Both the position numbers and the translations under genes were made by a program. A DNA stretch of 54,675 nucleotides from Alphaproteobacteria bacterium (GTDB taxonomy: Bacteria; Pseudomonadota; Alphaproteobacteria; Pelagibacterales; Pelagibacteraceae): assembly GCA_016870175.1 (NCBI GenBank), contig VGCG01000004.1:1-54675 (forward strand). Direction: 5' to 3'. Below are positions 19,740 through 28,090 of this stretch, piece after piece. A model generated the notes under the pieces. The model was not told where the DNA came from, made no database searches, and worked only from the letters and a program-made list of their open reading frames with translations. Each line of letters opens with the position of its first letter. Positions within the stretch are counted from its first letter, which is position 1.

Positions 19740-20841
19740 CGTTAATCAGCAAGATTTTCAACAAGCATTAAATTATTGTCAAGGAGTTATAGAAAAAAGA
19801 AGCACTCTTCCAATTTTGTCAAATATATTATTAGATGCAAATAATTCTAAACTAACAATAACAGCGACAGATTTAGATTTAATCTTTATTCATCAGTTGA
19901 ATAATGTAGAAATTTTTGAAGAAGGAAAAATCACTACCACTTCCTCTATTATGTATGATATCATAAGAAAATTTACTTCAGGTAAAAAAATTAATTTATC
20001 GCTAACAGATATTAGTAAGCTACAGGTCGAGTCAGAAAAGTCTATTTTTAATTTAAATTGTATTAGTGCATCAGAATTTCCTTTAACAGATGAAAATTTT
20101 AATGATAATGAATTTTCAATAAAATCTAAGCAATTTTTAAAACTTCTTAATAAATGTAAATTTTCTATTTCTAATGATGAAACTAGGCATTATTTAAGTG
20201 GAATTTATTTTCATCAAACTGAAGTGGAGGGAAAGAATTATTTGACTGCCGTTGCAACAGACAGTCACAGAATGTCGGTTTCAAAAATTAGATTGGATAA
20301 AAAAATTGATTTTGAACCAGTAATTTTGCCCAAAAAGACTATTTTTCAGCTTTGTTCTCTTTTAGATACACATGATGGAAATATTAAGATTTCCAATAGG
20401 AAATCTAAAATAAAATTTGAATTAAATAATAGCATTCTTATCTCAAAACTTATTGATGGAAAATTTCCAAATTACATTCAAGTAATACCTAAAAATAATC
20501 ACAAAAAATTAGAGATTGATTTAAAGTTATTTTTAAATTCTGTAGATAGAGTTGCATCTGTATCACTTGATAAAAAAGATGGTGTTAAATTTAATTTGTC
20601 CAAAGATGTTTTAAACCTTTCAGTAAATAATGCTAACAGTGGTGATGGAAAAGAAACTTTAAGTGTGAAATTTGAATATGATTTAGAGATTAGTTTTAAT
20701 TCTAGATATCTCATAGATATTGCCTCTCAGATAAATGGGGATCGTGTGGAAATTTTTTTTAATGACTCTGGTTCTCCAGCACTCGTCAGAGATCCGGCTG
20801 ATTTTGATAGTATTTTTGTTGTGATGCCGATGAAGGGTTAA
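19729..20841 (+). CDS. dnaN: DNA polymerase III subunit beta (sliding clamp)
   Basis: The beta clamp is a ring-shaped dimer that tethers polymerase III and other repair factors to DNA. The 370-residue length and three repeated clamp folds fit. Recognisable segments are ALNYCQGVIEKRSTLPILSNILLDA at the start, YLSGIYFH and VATDSHRMSVSKI in the middle, and the C-terminal FNDSGSPALVRD...FVVMPMKG. Its start lies inside dnaA (11-bp overlap). recF and gyrB, which often follow dnaN, are absent; instead the convergent plsC-like gene overlaps the end by 4 bp. Confidence 0.97.
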   Translation: MKFNVNQQDFQQALNYCQGVIEKRSTLPILSNILLDANNSKLTITATDLDLIFIHQLNNVEIFEEGKITTTSSIMYDIIRKFTSGKKINLSLTDISKLQVESEKSIFNLNCISASEFPLTDENFNDNEFSIKSKQFLKLLNKCKFSISNDETRHYLSGIYFHQTEVEGKNYLTAVATDSHRMSVSKIRLDKKIDFEPVILPKKTIFQLCSLLDTHDGNIKISNRKSKIKFELNNSILISKLIDGKFPNYIQVIPKNNHKKLEIDLKLFLNSVDRVASVSLDKKDGVKFNLSKDVLNLSVNNANSGDGKETLSVKFEYDLEISFNSRYLIDIASQINGDRVEIFFNDSGSPALVRDPADFDSIFVVMPMKG

Positions 20842-21539
20842 TTCATCAAATCTAATTCGTAATAAATATTTTTTTCAATAGTTTTGATAAAATCATCTTT
20901 AGTTAACCCAGAAACTATAGGTTTTAATATAGATATCGTTATTGATTTATTCGCTTTCATAGATCCATTTTTAGGCCAAACATAACCCGAGTTAATAGCA
21001 ACTGGCTGGCAAGCAATATTTAATTCCACATAAATTCGTCCAATACCTTTTTTAAAGGTTGGTCTTGACTCAGGTGGTGTTCTTGTTCCCTGAGGAAAAA
21101 TTATTAAGGGCCTATTAGAATTTTTTATTATTTTTGAAATATTTTCAAAAAATCCTAGGTTATCTTTCGTTACTTTATTTCGTTTAATAGAAATAGATCC
21201 TATTTTTTTTAAGTACCAACCAAAAATTGGTATTAATAGTAACTCATTTTTTAAAATAAAAACTGGAGAATTAAAAATTGTTTGCAAATAAAATGTTTCA
21301 AACATTGATTGATGAGAAGCAGCTATAAAAAATTTTTCATTTTTAATAATATTTTCTTTTCCTTTAATAACAATTTTAGTTGCGAGAAATATTTTTAAAC
21401 ACAGTCCTGTCCAGAAGCCCATTAATTTTCCCCCGAGCAAAACAATTTTTTGAGGCATAAAAAAAGATGGCAGAAAAAATATTGAAATAATAAATATTCC
21501 AGTAAAAAAAAATATTGTAAATATTATGTTTCTTATCAT
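20838..21539 (-). CDS. plsC: 1-acyl-sn-glycerol-3-phosphate acyltransferase (PlsC family)
   Basis: PlsC acylates lysophosphatidic acid to phosphatidic acid at the inner membrane. The 233-residue protein begins with a membrane segment (IIFTIFFFTGIFIISIFFLPSFF). The acyltransferase motif I is SHQSMFETFY, an HX4E variant of the usual HX4D, followed by motif III FPQGTRTPPESRPTFKKGIGRI and motif IV VAINSGYVWPK. The Glu in place of Asp is known among PlsC-like proteins, so activity is expected but the acceptor is inferred. It lies 12 bp after lysA and is convergent with dnaN. Confidence 0.85.
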   Translation of the reverse strand: MIRNIIFTIFFFTGIFIISIFFLPSFFMPQKIVLLGGKLMGFWTGLCLKIFLATKIVIKGKENIIKNEKFFIAASHQSMFETFYLQTIFNSPVFILKNELLLIPIFGWYLKKIGSISIKRNKVTKDNLGFFENISKIIKNSNRPLIIFPQGTRTPPESRPTFKKGIGRIYVELNIACQPVAINSGYVWPKNGSMKANKSITISILKPIVSGLTKDDFIKTIEKNIYYELDLMN

Positions 21540-21551
21540 TTAAATCAAAAG

Positions 21552-22769
21552 CTACATTAAATCTAACAGCTTTTGTCTTTTACTAAGAATTTTAATTTTT
21601 GATTTTTTGATTAATATTTCAAAGGGTTTTGGTCTCATATTATAGTTTGAACTTAATGATATTCCATAAGCTCCAACATCACATATGATAATTAAATCTT
21701 TTTCATCTAATTTTTGAAATTTTTTTACTGTAAGGAATTTGTCAGTGCTTTCGCAAATTGGACCTACAAATTCATAATCTTTATTTGATAATTTTGATTT
21801 TGCTTTAACAGGAATTATTCTATGTATAGAATTATATAGTGCAGGTCTTATCAAATCATTCATTCCAGCATCGAGGATTACAAAATCTTTTTTATGACCC
21901 TCTTTAATATAGGTTATTTGAGAAATTAATACTGCAATATTTCCAACAATGTATCTGCCTGGTTCAAATATAATTTTTGATTTATTGTTTTTCAAAAATT
22001 TTTCAATATTTCTTGAATATTTGTTTAAATTTAGATTTTGATTGTTATTATTATAATCAATTCCTATCCCGCCGCCTAAATCAATATATTCAAATACGTG
22101 TTTTGATTTTTTTATTACCTTATCTAAAATATCTAACATTTTACCATAGGGATCGTCATTTAGAATTTGGCTACCAATATGTACACTCAAACATTTTAAA
22201 TCAAGATTTTTTGATTTTTTAACATATTTTACCAATTCTAAAAATTTTTTTTCGTCAACACCAAATTTATTTTCTTTTTTTCCAGTTGAAATTTGACTTA
22301 GGGTTTTTGCATCAATATTTGGGTTTAATCTTATACCAATATTAATCTTTTTTTTTTTAATTTTTGCGATTCTTTCAATTTCAAAAATTTCACTTTTTGA
22401 CTCTGTATTAATCAATAGTATTTTTTTATTTATTGCAAAATTAAGTTCCTTTGAAGTTTTGCCAACTCCAGAAAAAACAATTTTATTAGGTTTAATTCCA
22501 GCTAAAAGGGCTTTCATTAACTCGCCTGCAGACACAACATCTGCACCTAATCCAAACTTACTTATTTCGCGTAGCAATTTTGTATTAGAATTTGATTTTA
22601 CAGAAAAACAAATTAAGGGATTGATTGATTTAAAATTATTCTTAAAGTTTTGAATATTCTCTTTTAGTTTATTAAAGGAATAACAATAAATCGGAGTAGT
22701 AAATTTTTTTGCTAAATTTTTAATTCTAAAATTTTCTATTGTTAATTCCTTATTAATATATTTCATCAT
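21552..22769 (-). CDS. lysA: Diaminopimelate decarboxylase
   Basis: LysA is the PLP enzyme that decarboxylates meso-diaminopimelate to L-lysine. The 405-residue fold-type III protein has the PLP-lysine region CFSVKSNSN, the phosphate- and ring-contact motifs SVHIGSQI and LGGGIGIDY, EPGRYIVG, and the second active-site segment GPICESTDKF with its Cys. It starts at 22769 inside the stop of the small lptM gene (ATGA overlap). The order argH-lptM-lysA is conserved in many proteobacteria. It begins MMKYINKELTIENF, and either Met could be the start. Confidence 0.96.
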   Translation of the reverse strand: MMKYINKELTIENFRIKNLAKKFTTPIYCYSFNKLKENIQNFKNNFKSINPLICFSVKSNSNTKLLREISKFGLGADVVSAGELMKALLAGIKPNKIVFSGVGKTSKELNFAINKKILLINTESKSEIFEIERIAKIKKKKINIGIRLNPNIDAKTLSQISTGKKENKFGVDEKKFLELVKYVKKSKNLDLKCLSVHIGSQILNDDPYGKMLDILDKVIKKSKHVFEYIDLGGGIGIDYNNNNQNLNLNKYSRNIEKFLKNNKSKIIFEPGRYIVGNIAVLISQITYIKEGHKKDFVILDAGMNDLIRPALYNSIHRIIPVKAKSKLSNKDYEFVGPICESTDKFLTVKKFQKLDEKDLIIICDVGAYGISLSSNYNMRPKPFEILIKKSKIKILSKRQKLLDLM

Positions 22770-22897
22770 ACCATATTTATTTTGGTACTAAATTTATCAA
22801 CTTTTTTTTCAATATTATTGTAAATTGGGTCTCCTTTTTTACCACATGAAATTAAAATTATTGAAAATAGAATAATTAGAAAAATTTTTTTAATCAT
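22766..22897 (-). CDS. lptM: Small lipoprotein, LptM (YifL)-like
   Basis: A 43-codon ORF joins argH and lysA with ATGA overlaps at both ends (22894-22897 and 22766-22769). The product starts MIKKIFLIILFSIILISCGK: a short positive N-terminus, a hydrophobic stretch and a lipobox LISC with Cys18, followed at once by GKKGDP. The Cys-Gly-x-Lys-Gly pattern is the hallmark of LptM, the small lipoprotein that assists assembly of the LptD outer-membrane LPS translocon in E. coli. The rest of the peptide is short and charged. The function is inferred from motif and position; activity in this lineage is not shown. Confidence 0.8.
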   Translation of the reverse strand: MIKKIFLIILFSIILISCGKKGDPIYNNIEKKVDKFSTKINMV

Positions 22898-24285
22898 AGC
22901 TTATTTTTATATTTTACTATCATTTTTTTTATATTATCAAAAGCTGTTCCTCCATATGATTTTTTAGAATTTATAGAATTTTTCAAATTAAATATTTTTA
23001 AAACATCATTTGATAATTTAGGTTCAATTTTCTGAAGTTCTTGGATTGATAGTTCATCTAATCTTTTTTTTCTTTTTTCTGCAAAATTTACTATTTCTGC
23101 AGTTTTTTGATAAGCTTTTCTAAAAGACATGGAATGATTTTTAACCAGATAATCTGCTAAATCTGTCGCTGTTATAAAACCATGGTTTGCAAGTTCTAAC
23201 ATTTTTTTTTTATTTGGGCTAAAGTTGATTAGAACTTCTTCAAAAATTTTTAGGCAATTTATTAAGGTATCAAAAGATTTAAATATTATTTCTTTATCGT
23301 CTTGTAAATCTTTAAAATAGGATAGTGGAAGTCCCTTAAGTATAGTTAACATAGAAAATAAATTGCCATACATTAAACCAGACTTACCTCTTAGATACTC
23401 TAATAAATCAGGATTCTTTTTTTGTGGCATTATAGATGAACCAGTTACGATTTTATCTGACAAGTTTATTATATTAAACCCATCTGAACTCCATATTATA
23501 AGCTCTTCAGATATTCTGGATATGTGCATTGAACAAACTGAAGAACTGTATAAAAAATCTAAAACAAAATCTCTATCGGATACAGTATCTATAGAATTAT
23601 TAGTTGGAGTTTTAAAGCCTAATTTCTTACTTGTATAGTTTCTATCGATATTGAATGAGGTTCCGCTTAAAGCAGCAACACCAAGGGGATTCTCATTTAA
23701 ATTTTCTAAATTATTTGAAAATCTTTTTTTGTCTCTATTAAAAATTTCAACATAAGCCATTAAATAATGAGCAAATGAAATTGCTTGAGCATTTTTTAAA
23801 TGTGTAAATCCAGGCATGATTGTTTCAATATTTTTTTCTGCAATTTTAAGCGTTCTTTTAATTATTTTATCTAATTCTTTATTAATCTCATTTGTTGCTG
23901 ACTTCATCCATATTTTAAAATCAGTAATTACTTGATCATTTCTTGATCTAGCGGTATGAACATAACCTGCCTCTTCACCTATAATTTGAAAAAGTCTATT
24001 CTCGATACTCATATGAATATCCTCATACTTTCTATCAAATTTAAATTTTTGATTTAAAATTTCTTTTTTAATTTTATTAAGTCCATAAATAATTTTGTTC
24101 TTTATTTTAAATGAGATAATTTTTTGTTTAAAAAGCATTTCAACATGAGCGATAGATCCCTGAATATCCTCCTGATAAAGTCTCTTATCTACATCAATAG
24201 AATTACCAATTTTTTTATATAGTAATGAAGTTTTTTTTTTAATACGTATATTCCATATTGTCTGGTTGTTTTCTTTTTTTATCAT
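22894..24285 (-). CDS. argH: Argininosuccinate lyase
   Basis: ArgH cleaves argininosuccinate to arginine and fumarate, the last step of arginine synthesis. The 463 residues fit the fumarase/aspartase superfamily. EDIHMSIENRL, HTARSRNDQ and TVSDRDFVLDFL are family regions, and the signature loop GSSIMPQKKNPD contains the flexible-loop catalytic Ser. MPGFTHLKNAQAISFAHYLMAY is also typical. It is first in the argH-lptM-lysA minus-strand cluster and divergent from the thioredoxin-like gene 24 bp away. Confidence 0.97.
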   Translation of the reverse strand: MIKKENNQTIWNIRIKKKTSLLYKKIGNSIDVDKRLYQEDIQGSIAHVEMLFKQKIISFKIKNKIIYGLNKIKKEILNQKFKFDRKYEDIHMSIENRLFQIIGEEAGYVHTARSRNDQVITDFKIWMKSATNEINKELDKIIKRTLKIAEKNIETIMPGFTHLKNAQAISFAHYLMAYVEIFNRDKKRFSNNLENLNENPLGVAALSGTSFNIDRNYTSKKLGFKTPTNNSIDTVSDRDFVLDFLYSSSVCSMHISRISEELIIWSSDGFNIINLSDKIVTGSSIMPQKKNPDLLEYLRGKSGLMYGNLFSMLTILKGLPLSYFKDLQDDKEIIFKSFDTLINCLKIFEEVLINFSPNKKKMLELANHGFITATDLADYLVKNHSMSFRKAYQKTAEIVNFAEKRKKRLDELSIQELQKIEPKLSNDVLKIFNLKNSINSKKSYGGTAFDNIKKMIVKYKNKL

Positions 24286-24309
24286 GATAATTAATTATAT
24301 CTATTTAAC

Positions 24310-24819
24310 ATGAGATTTTTAATATTATTTATTTTTTTGATTAGCAACTTGTCGGCAAATGAAATACCTAATTTAAAAAATATTGTCATACATAAAGAAC
24401 CAAAAACCTTCGATAATATAATCTTTTTAGATAAAACAGATCAAAAAACTACTTTAAACGATTTTAATGAAAATCTAATCGTGTTAAATTTTTGGGCAAC
24501 TTGGTGTGAACCATGTAAAGAAGAATTACCATCACTAGATCGATTACAAGTTAATCCAAAACTTAATAATTTAAAAGTACTACCAATCAACATAGCTCAA
24601 GAAAATCAAGAAGTAGTAGATACCTTTTTTAAAAATTTAAATGTAAAAAATTTAATTTCTTATTTTGATCCAACCACTTCTTTAGCTAAGGAATTTTCTT
24701 TAAGAGGAATTCCAACTTCCATTCTGCTTAATAAAGAAAGAAAAGAATTTGCAAGAATAATTGGTTCAATTAATTTTGATGATGAAAAGTTTATAAGTTG
24801 GTTAAGTAATTACAATTAG
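24310..24819 (+). CDS. TlpA/ResA-like periplasmic thioredoxin
   Basis: The protein has 169 residues, with a signal peptide (MRFLILFIFLISNLSA, cleavage expected near residue 16) and a thioredoxin fold with NFWATWCEPCKEELPSLDRL, the CxxC pair being Cys-Glu-Pro-Cys. The cis-Pro region is RGIPTSILL. Such proteins reduce disulfides in the periplasm, for example during cytochrome c maturation (TlpA, ResA, CcmG). Which partner it serves cannot be told, as no ccm gene is nearby. It is convergent with the HIG1-type gene, overlapping it by 4 bp. Confidence 0.85.
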   Translation: MRFLILFIFLISNLSANEIPNLKNIVIHKEPKTFDNIIFLDKTDQKTTLNDFNENLIVLNFWATWCEPCKEELPSLDRLQVNPKLNNLKVLPINIAQENQEVVDTFFKNLNVKNLISYFDPTTSLAKEFSLRGIPTSILLNKERKEFARIIGSINFDDEKFISWLSNYN

Positions 24820-25019
24820 TTTTTAAAAAAATAAGCAAATCCGACTAAAGCAATTATTGCAATAAATTGTAATAATACTCTTAATTGCATTAATCTATTT
24901 GAATACTTTTTACTTACATCTCCACCCTTAAACAAAGTCCCAATACCTAATACTAATATAATACCGACCACCATTATAAGAATTATTGATATAATTTTGA
25001 CTATCGTTCCTGACAACAT
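24816..25019 (-). CDS. HIG1-domain (twin-transmembrane) small membrane protein
   Basis: The 67-residue protein has two hydrophobic segments (about 8-27 and 48-64) separated by a short hydrophilic loop, SKKYSNRLMQLRVLLQ. The NRLMQLRVLLQ segment is the HIG1 signature, found in mitochondrial Rcf1 and in small alphaproteobacterial twin-membrane proteins. The mitochondrial relatives associate with cytochrome oxidase supercomplexes; a similar respiratory role is inferred, not shown. It is convergent with the thioredoxin-like gene and divergent from the esterase gene at 25066. Confidence 0.7.
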   Translation of the reverse strand: MLSGTIVKIISIILIMVVGIILVLGIGTLFKGGDVSKKYSNRLMQLRVLLQFIAIIALVGFAYFFKN

Positions 25020-25065
25020 ATTTATATTGTAAGATATTTTACAAAATAAAAAACATAATTATTAT

Positions 25066-25716
25066 ATGACATTTAGTTTAAAGCATATAGCTATAAAACC
25101 CAAAGATGGGATTTCTATTAAAAGTGCAATTATTTTACTTCATGGATATGGAGGTGACGGTAATGATATGAGTATTCTTTCATCATACTGGAAAAGATAT
25201 TTACCGAATACAGTATTTATTTGTCCTAATGGACATGAAAAAAATCATATTAATCCAAGTGGATATCAATGGTTTGATTTAACTCAAGATGATCCAGAAT
25301 ATATATTGGGACAAACAAAAAAAGCTGAGCAAAAAGTTAATCAATTTATTGAGGAAATTAAAAAAGAATATAATTTAGAAAATAATAAAATTTGTTTATC
25401 AGGTTTTAGTCAAGGGTGTATGTTGTCAATTAATTTAGGTTTAATATCAGAAAAAGAATATGCTTGCGTTGTTGGGTTTTCAGGTAAAATTATTAATAAA
25501 GAGGATCTTCAAAAAAGAATAAAATGTTCAACAAATATTCTTTTGATACACGGCGATATGGACCAAGTTGTACCATCCTCGTATTTATTTGAGTCAAAAG
25601 ATTTTTTAATTAGAAATGAAATTAATGTTGAAACAAAGTTAATTAAAAATTGTGATCATCATATTCCTATAGAAGCGTCAAGTACAGCTTTAAATTATAT
25701 TATTAAAAAAATTTAA
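25066..25716 (+). CDS. Alpha/beta-hydrolase, carboxylesterase/phospholipase type
   Basis: The 216-residue alpha/beta hydrolase has an early LLHGYGGDGND oxyanion-type turn, the nucleophile elbow GFSQGC (Ser in GxSxG), and the acid/base pair HGDMDQVVP and CDHHIP with the catalytic Asp and His. It resembles the dienelactone-hydrolase-like carboxylesterases (YpfH/EstB group) that hydrolyse short esters or lysophospholipids; the natural substrate is unknown. No signal peptide is present, so it is cytoplasmic. It stands alone, 47 bp before the HNH gene. Confidence 0.8.
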   Translation: MTFSLKHIAIKPKDGISIKSAIILLHGYGGDGNDMSILSSYWKRYLPNTVFICPNGHEKNHINPSGYQWFDLTQDDPEYILGQTKKAEQKVNQFIEEIKKEYNLENNKICLSGFSQGCMLSINLGLISEKEYACVVGFSGKIINKEDLQKRIKCSTNILLIHGDMDQVVPSSYLFESKDFLIRNEINVETKLIKNCDHHIPIEASSTALNYIIKKI

Positions 25717-25763
25717 TATCACTTATTGTTGATATAACTATTGTATTAAGATAAAAGAGTTTA

Positions 25764-26333
25764 ATGAATAACTTTTTTGAGCAAAATGTGTCATTAGAAA
25801 AATGTCCCGCATTAGTTTTGAATGCGGACTATAGACCATTAAGTTATTATCCATTATCACTTTGGTCATGGCAAGATACTGTTAAGTCAGTGTTTTTAGA
25901 AAGAGTAATTATAGTTTGTAATTATGATAGAGAAATTAGAAGTCCATCTTTTAAAATGCAGTTACCAAGTGTTATTGCTTTAAAAGATTACATAATACCA
26001 CAATCAAAGCCAAGCTTTACGAGATTTAATGTTTTCTTAAGAGATAAGTTTTCTTGCCAATATTGTGGAAGTTCCAAAGAATTAACTTTTGATCATTTGC
26101 TTCCAAGATCTAAGGGTGGAGAGACTAATTGGGAAAATGTTGTAACTGCTTGTTCAGCTTGTAATGTTAAAAAAGGTGGAAAATTATTAAAATTTTCTGA
26201 AATGAAACTTAATAAACATCCTTATAGACCATCAATAGAAGATCTTCACAAAAATGGCAAAAATTTTCCTCCAAATTTTTTACACAAAAGTTGGATGGAT
26301 TATTTATATTGGGATGTTGAGTTGGAGTCATAA
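25764..26333 (+). CDS. HNH endonuclease family protein
   Basis: The 189-residue protein has a C-terminal HNH domain: FSCQYCGSSKELTFDHLLPRSKGGETNWENVVTACSACNVKKG. It holds two CxxC zinc pairs (CQYC, CSAC) and the catalytic DH. The N-terminal half (PALVLNADYRPLSYYPLSLWSWQDTVKSVFLERVIIV) is conserved in a widespread group of bacterial HNH proteins whose function is unsettled. It is convergent with coq7 (3-bp gap). No restriction, toxin or mobile-element neighbour is present, which argues against a defence role. Confidence 0.8.
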   Translation: MNNFFEQNVSLEKCPALVLNADYRPLSYYPLSLWSWQDTVKSVFLERVIIVCNYDREIRSPSFKMQLPSVIALKDYIIPQSKPSFTRFNVFLRDKFSCQYCGSSKELTFDHLLPRSKGGETNWENVVTACSACNVKKGGKLLKFSEMKLNKHPYRPSIEDLHKNGKNFPPNFLHKSWMDYLYWDVELES

Positions 26334-26336
26334 ACT

Positions 26337-26876
26337 CTAAATTTTTTCAGATATATTTATAGCAATTTTTGATCCGGCTTTTATGATTTTATCTATAATA
26401 AAATAAATTCCTTTTTTTGTAGCTCCTTTTTCATAAGCGATATTTTTGTGATTAATTTCATCCTCTCTAAATTTAATAATTCTGTTTTTTAGTTTAATCT
26501 CATCAGAGTCGAGTTGTTTTATTTGATTGAGATAATGTTCGTCTATTACTTCTTCAACAGAGGCTGTGCAAAGCATTGCAGCTTTTTTTCCCATTAAAAT
26601 TGAACTAAAACCAAGACCAACTCCTAATAAGTCCCATAGTGGTAAAAATCTAGTTGGTTTAATATTTCTTCTTTTAATCTCTTTTTCGAAAAAATCACAA
26701 TGTATTTTCTCATGAATTTTCATGTCTTCGATTGTTTTTTTTAGACTTTCATCTTTTATAAATGTTTCTAGAGCTAAAAGCTGACCCTCGTAAATTTTTA
26801 CGGCCCCTCTTTCACCAGCATGATCTACTCTAATAAATTCTTCAATTCTATTTTTATTTTTTTTTTTCATAACCAA
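26337..26876 (-). CDS. coq7: Demethoxyubiquinone hydroxylase Coq7/UbiF-type (diiron)
   Basis: Coq7 hydroxylates demethoxyubiquinone, the penultimate step of ubiquinone synthesis. The 179-residue four-helix-bundle ferritin-like protein carries the diiron ligand repeats: RVDHAGERGAVKIYEGQL, DMKIHEKIHCDFFEKEI, ASVEEVIDEHYLNQI and FREDEINHKNIAYEKG, giving the Glu/His ligand set. It lies in the minus-strand run DedA-like-dsbB-coq7. The start overlaps dsbB by 23 bp; the Met at codon 3 would cut this to 17 bp. It is functionally linked to ubiE and ubiB further left in the window. Confidence 0.93.
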   Translation of the reverse strand: MVMKKKNKNRIEEFIRVDHAGERGAVKIYEGQLLALETFIKDESLKKTIEDMKIHEKIHCDFFEKEIKRRNIKPTRFLPLWDLLGVGLGFSSILMGKKAAMLCTASVEEVIDEHYLNQIKQLDSDEIKLKNRIIKFREDEINHKNIAYEKGATKKGIYFIIDKIIKAGSKIAINISEKI

Positions 26877-27339
26877 AATATATTTTTGTTAATATTGTAG
26901 TAATTATTAAAGACAATATAATATTTAAAGTTGTTAGTGATAATCCAAAAATTGTAAATGTAACATCTTTGCAATTTGACTTTTTTTCTTGTAAGTCTTT
27001 TAAAATCTCTTCTTTTGATAGAATTTCAGAGGCATTTTTTAGGTCACAAAGTATCGATTCTTTTATAAACCCTTGTTCAATTCCAAAATGATAGATAGAA
27101 ATTAGAGTAGAAAATATAAATATAAATATTAATAAAATTAAAAAAAATTTTTCTAGATAATTAAATTTAAAGTTTAAAAGTAATATTATAATGCTTAGAG
27201 CATAAGGTATTCGCTCAATTTTGCATAAATAGCATGGTTGATAGCCTAATATATACTCAATGAAAAAAGCTGAAAAAAGTGCAACTAAGCTAATTAGAAA
27301 AATGAATATTAGATAAGAATTTTTACTAAAATAAATCAT
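26854..27339 (-). CDS. dsbB: Disulfide bond formation protein DsbB
   Basis: DsbB reoxidises the periplasmic oxidant DsbA and passes electrons to quinones. The 161-residue protein is predicted to have four membrane helices. The first periplasmic loop holds the redox pair in GYQPCYLCKIERIPYA, and the second carries two further Cys (LCDL and NCKD), matching the DsbB electron relay. dsbA is not in this window. It overlaps coq7 downstream and the DedA-like gene upstream by 14 bp. Confidence 0.9.
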   Translation of the reverse strand: MIYFSKNSYLIFIFLISLVALFSAFFIEYILGYQPCYLCKIERIPYALSIIILLLNFKFNYLEKFFLILLIFIFIFSTLISIYHFGIEQGFIKESILCDLKNASEILSKEEILKDLQEKKSNCKDVTFTIFGLSLTTLNIILSLIITTILTKIYFGYEKKK

Positions 27340-27937
27340 TATTTTTTGAAATAAAAAATATAATCATAAAAATTACAACTATTAATATACCCAAAATTGT
27401 AAACCATTTTGAACCATGATTTTTCATAAATTTAGTAAAAATATCTCCATATATATATGATAAATATGCGACAATAAAAAAACGTAGACCTCTAGAAATT
27501 AAACTTGCAAAAATAAATGCAGGTAAACTAAAATTAACTATACCACTTGCTATCGTAAAAACTTTGTAAGGCAAAGGGGTAAATCCCGCTAAAAATATAA
27601 TGCTTAACCAAGCGCTAAATCCACTTCCCTCTTTTAGTCCAAATTTCAAATTTGAAATTTTTTCGTCATAACCATAGAATTCAATTACATTCATAGCAAA
27701 ATCAATAAAGATTGCTCCTAATATATAGCCAAATATTCCTCCTAAAACTGAAAAAATTGTAGCAATTAAGAAAATTCTTAGATATTTTTTTCTTTTTGCA
27801 ATGACCATTGGTATGATCATTACGTCCGGGGGGATTGGAAAAAACGAACTCTCTATGAATGCAACAAAAGCTAAATAAAATTTAGAACTTTTATGTTCAG
27901 CTAATTTTAAACATTTAATATAAAGAGAATTAAGCAT
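27326..27937 (-). CDS. DedA/YqaA-family membrane protein
   Basis: The protein has 203 residues and is rich in membrane helices. It shows the YqaA/VTT-type features FYLAFVAFIESSFFPIPPDVMIIPMVI near the N-terminus and FLAGFTPLPYKVFTIASGIVNFSLPAFIFASLISRG in the second half. This family includes lipid scramblases or transporters of undecaprenyl phosphate and aminophospholipids; which activity applies here is unknown. First of a minus-strand run with dsbB and coq7, divergent from tRNA-Leu (62 bp away). Confidence 0.8.
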   Translation of the reverse strand: MLNSLYIKCLKLAEHKSSKFYLAFVAFIESSFFPIPPDVMIIPMVIAKRKKYLRIFLIATIFSVLGGIFGYILGAIFIDFAMNVIEFYGYDEKISNLKFGLKEGSGFSAWLSIIFLAGFTPLPYKVFTIASGIVNFSLPAFIFASLISRGLRFFIVAYLSYIYGDIFTKFMKNHGSKWFTILGILIVVIFMIIFFISKNNDLF

Positions 27938-27984
27938 ATTTTAGTTTAATATAAATTTATTTCTTATACTATTGAAATTGAAAT

Positions 27985-27990
27985 TATAAT
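27985..27990 (+). promoter_or_regulatory. -10 element of tRNA-Leu promoter
   Basis: A perfect TATAAT (27985-27990) lies 9 bp upstream of the tRNA-Leu 5' end at 28000. The expected -35 position about 17 bp upstream holds TCTTAT, a poor match, so only the -10 is called. Confidence 0.35.
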
Positions 27991-27999
27991 AGCTTTGAA

Positions 28000-28084
28000 G
28001 GGCGAATGGCGGAATTGGTAGACGCGCACGACTCAAAATCGTGTTTCGTAAGAAGTGAGAGTTCGATTCTCTCTTTGCCCACCA
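28000..28084 (+). tRNA. tRNA-Leu, anticodon CAA
   Basis: An 85-nt class II tRNA ending in an encoded CCA (28082-28084). The acceptor stem is GGGCGAA/TTTGCCC with one G-T pair. The anticodon stem CACGA/TCGTG encloses the loop CTCAAAA, giving anticodon CAA (28034-28036), which reads UUG. The T arm is GAGAG-TTCGATT-CTCTC, with the long variable arm before it. The AUG of the acyl-CoA synthetase follows at 28091; the open frame into this tRNA (from 28055) is not coding. Confidence 0.97.
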
Positions 28085-28090
28085 AAAATT

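Noticed and set aside
25764..26333. HNH protein as part of a defence or mobile element
   Set aside because: No methyltransferase, toxin, integrase or repeat is nearby, and the protein resembles a widespread housekeeping-type HNH group.
28055..28090. Upstream extension of the acyl-CoA synthetase
   Set aside because: The frame runs into the 3' part of tRNA-Leu; the ATG at 28091 is the natural start.
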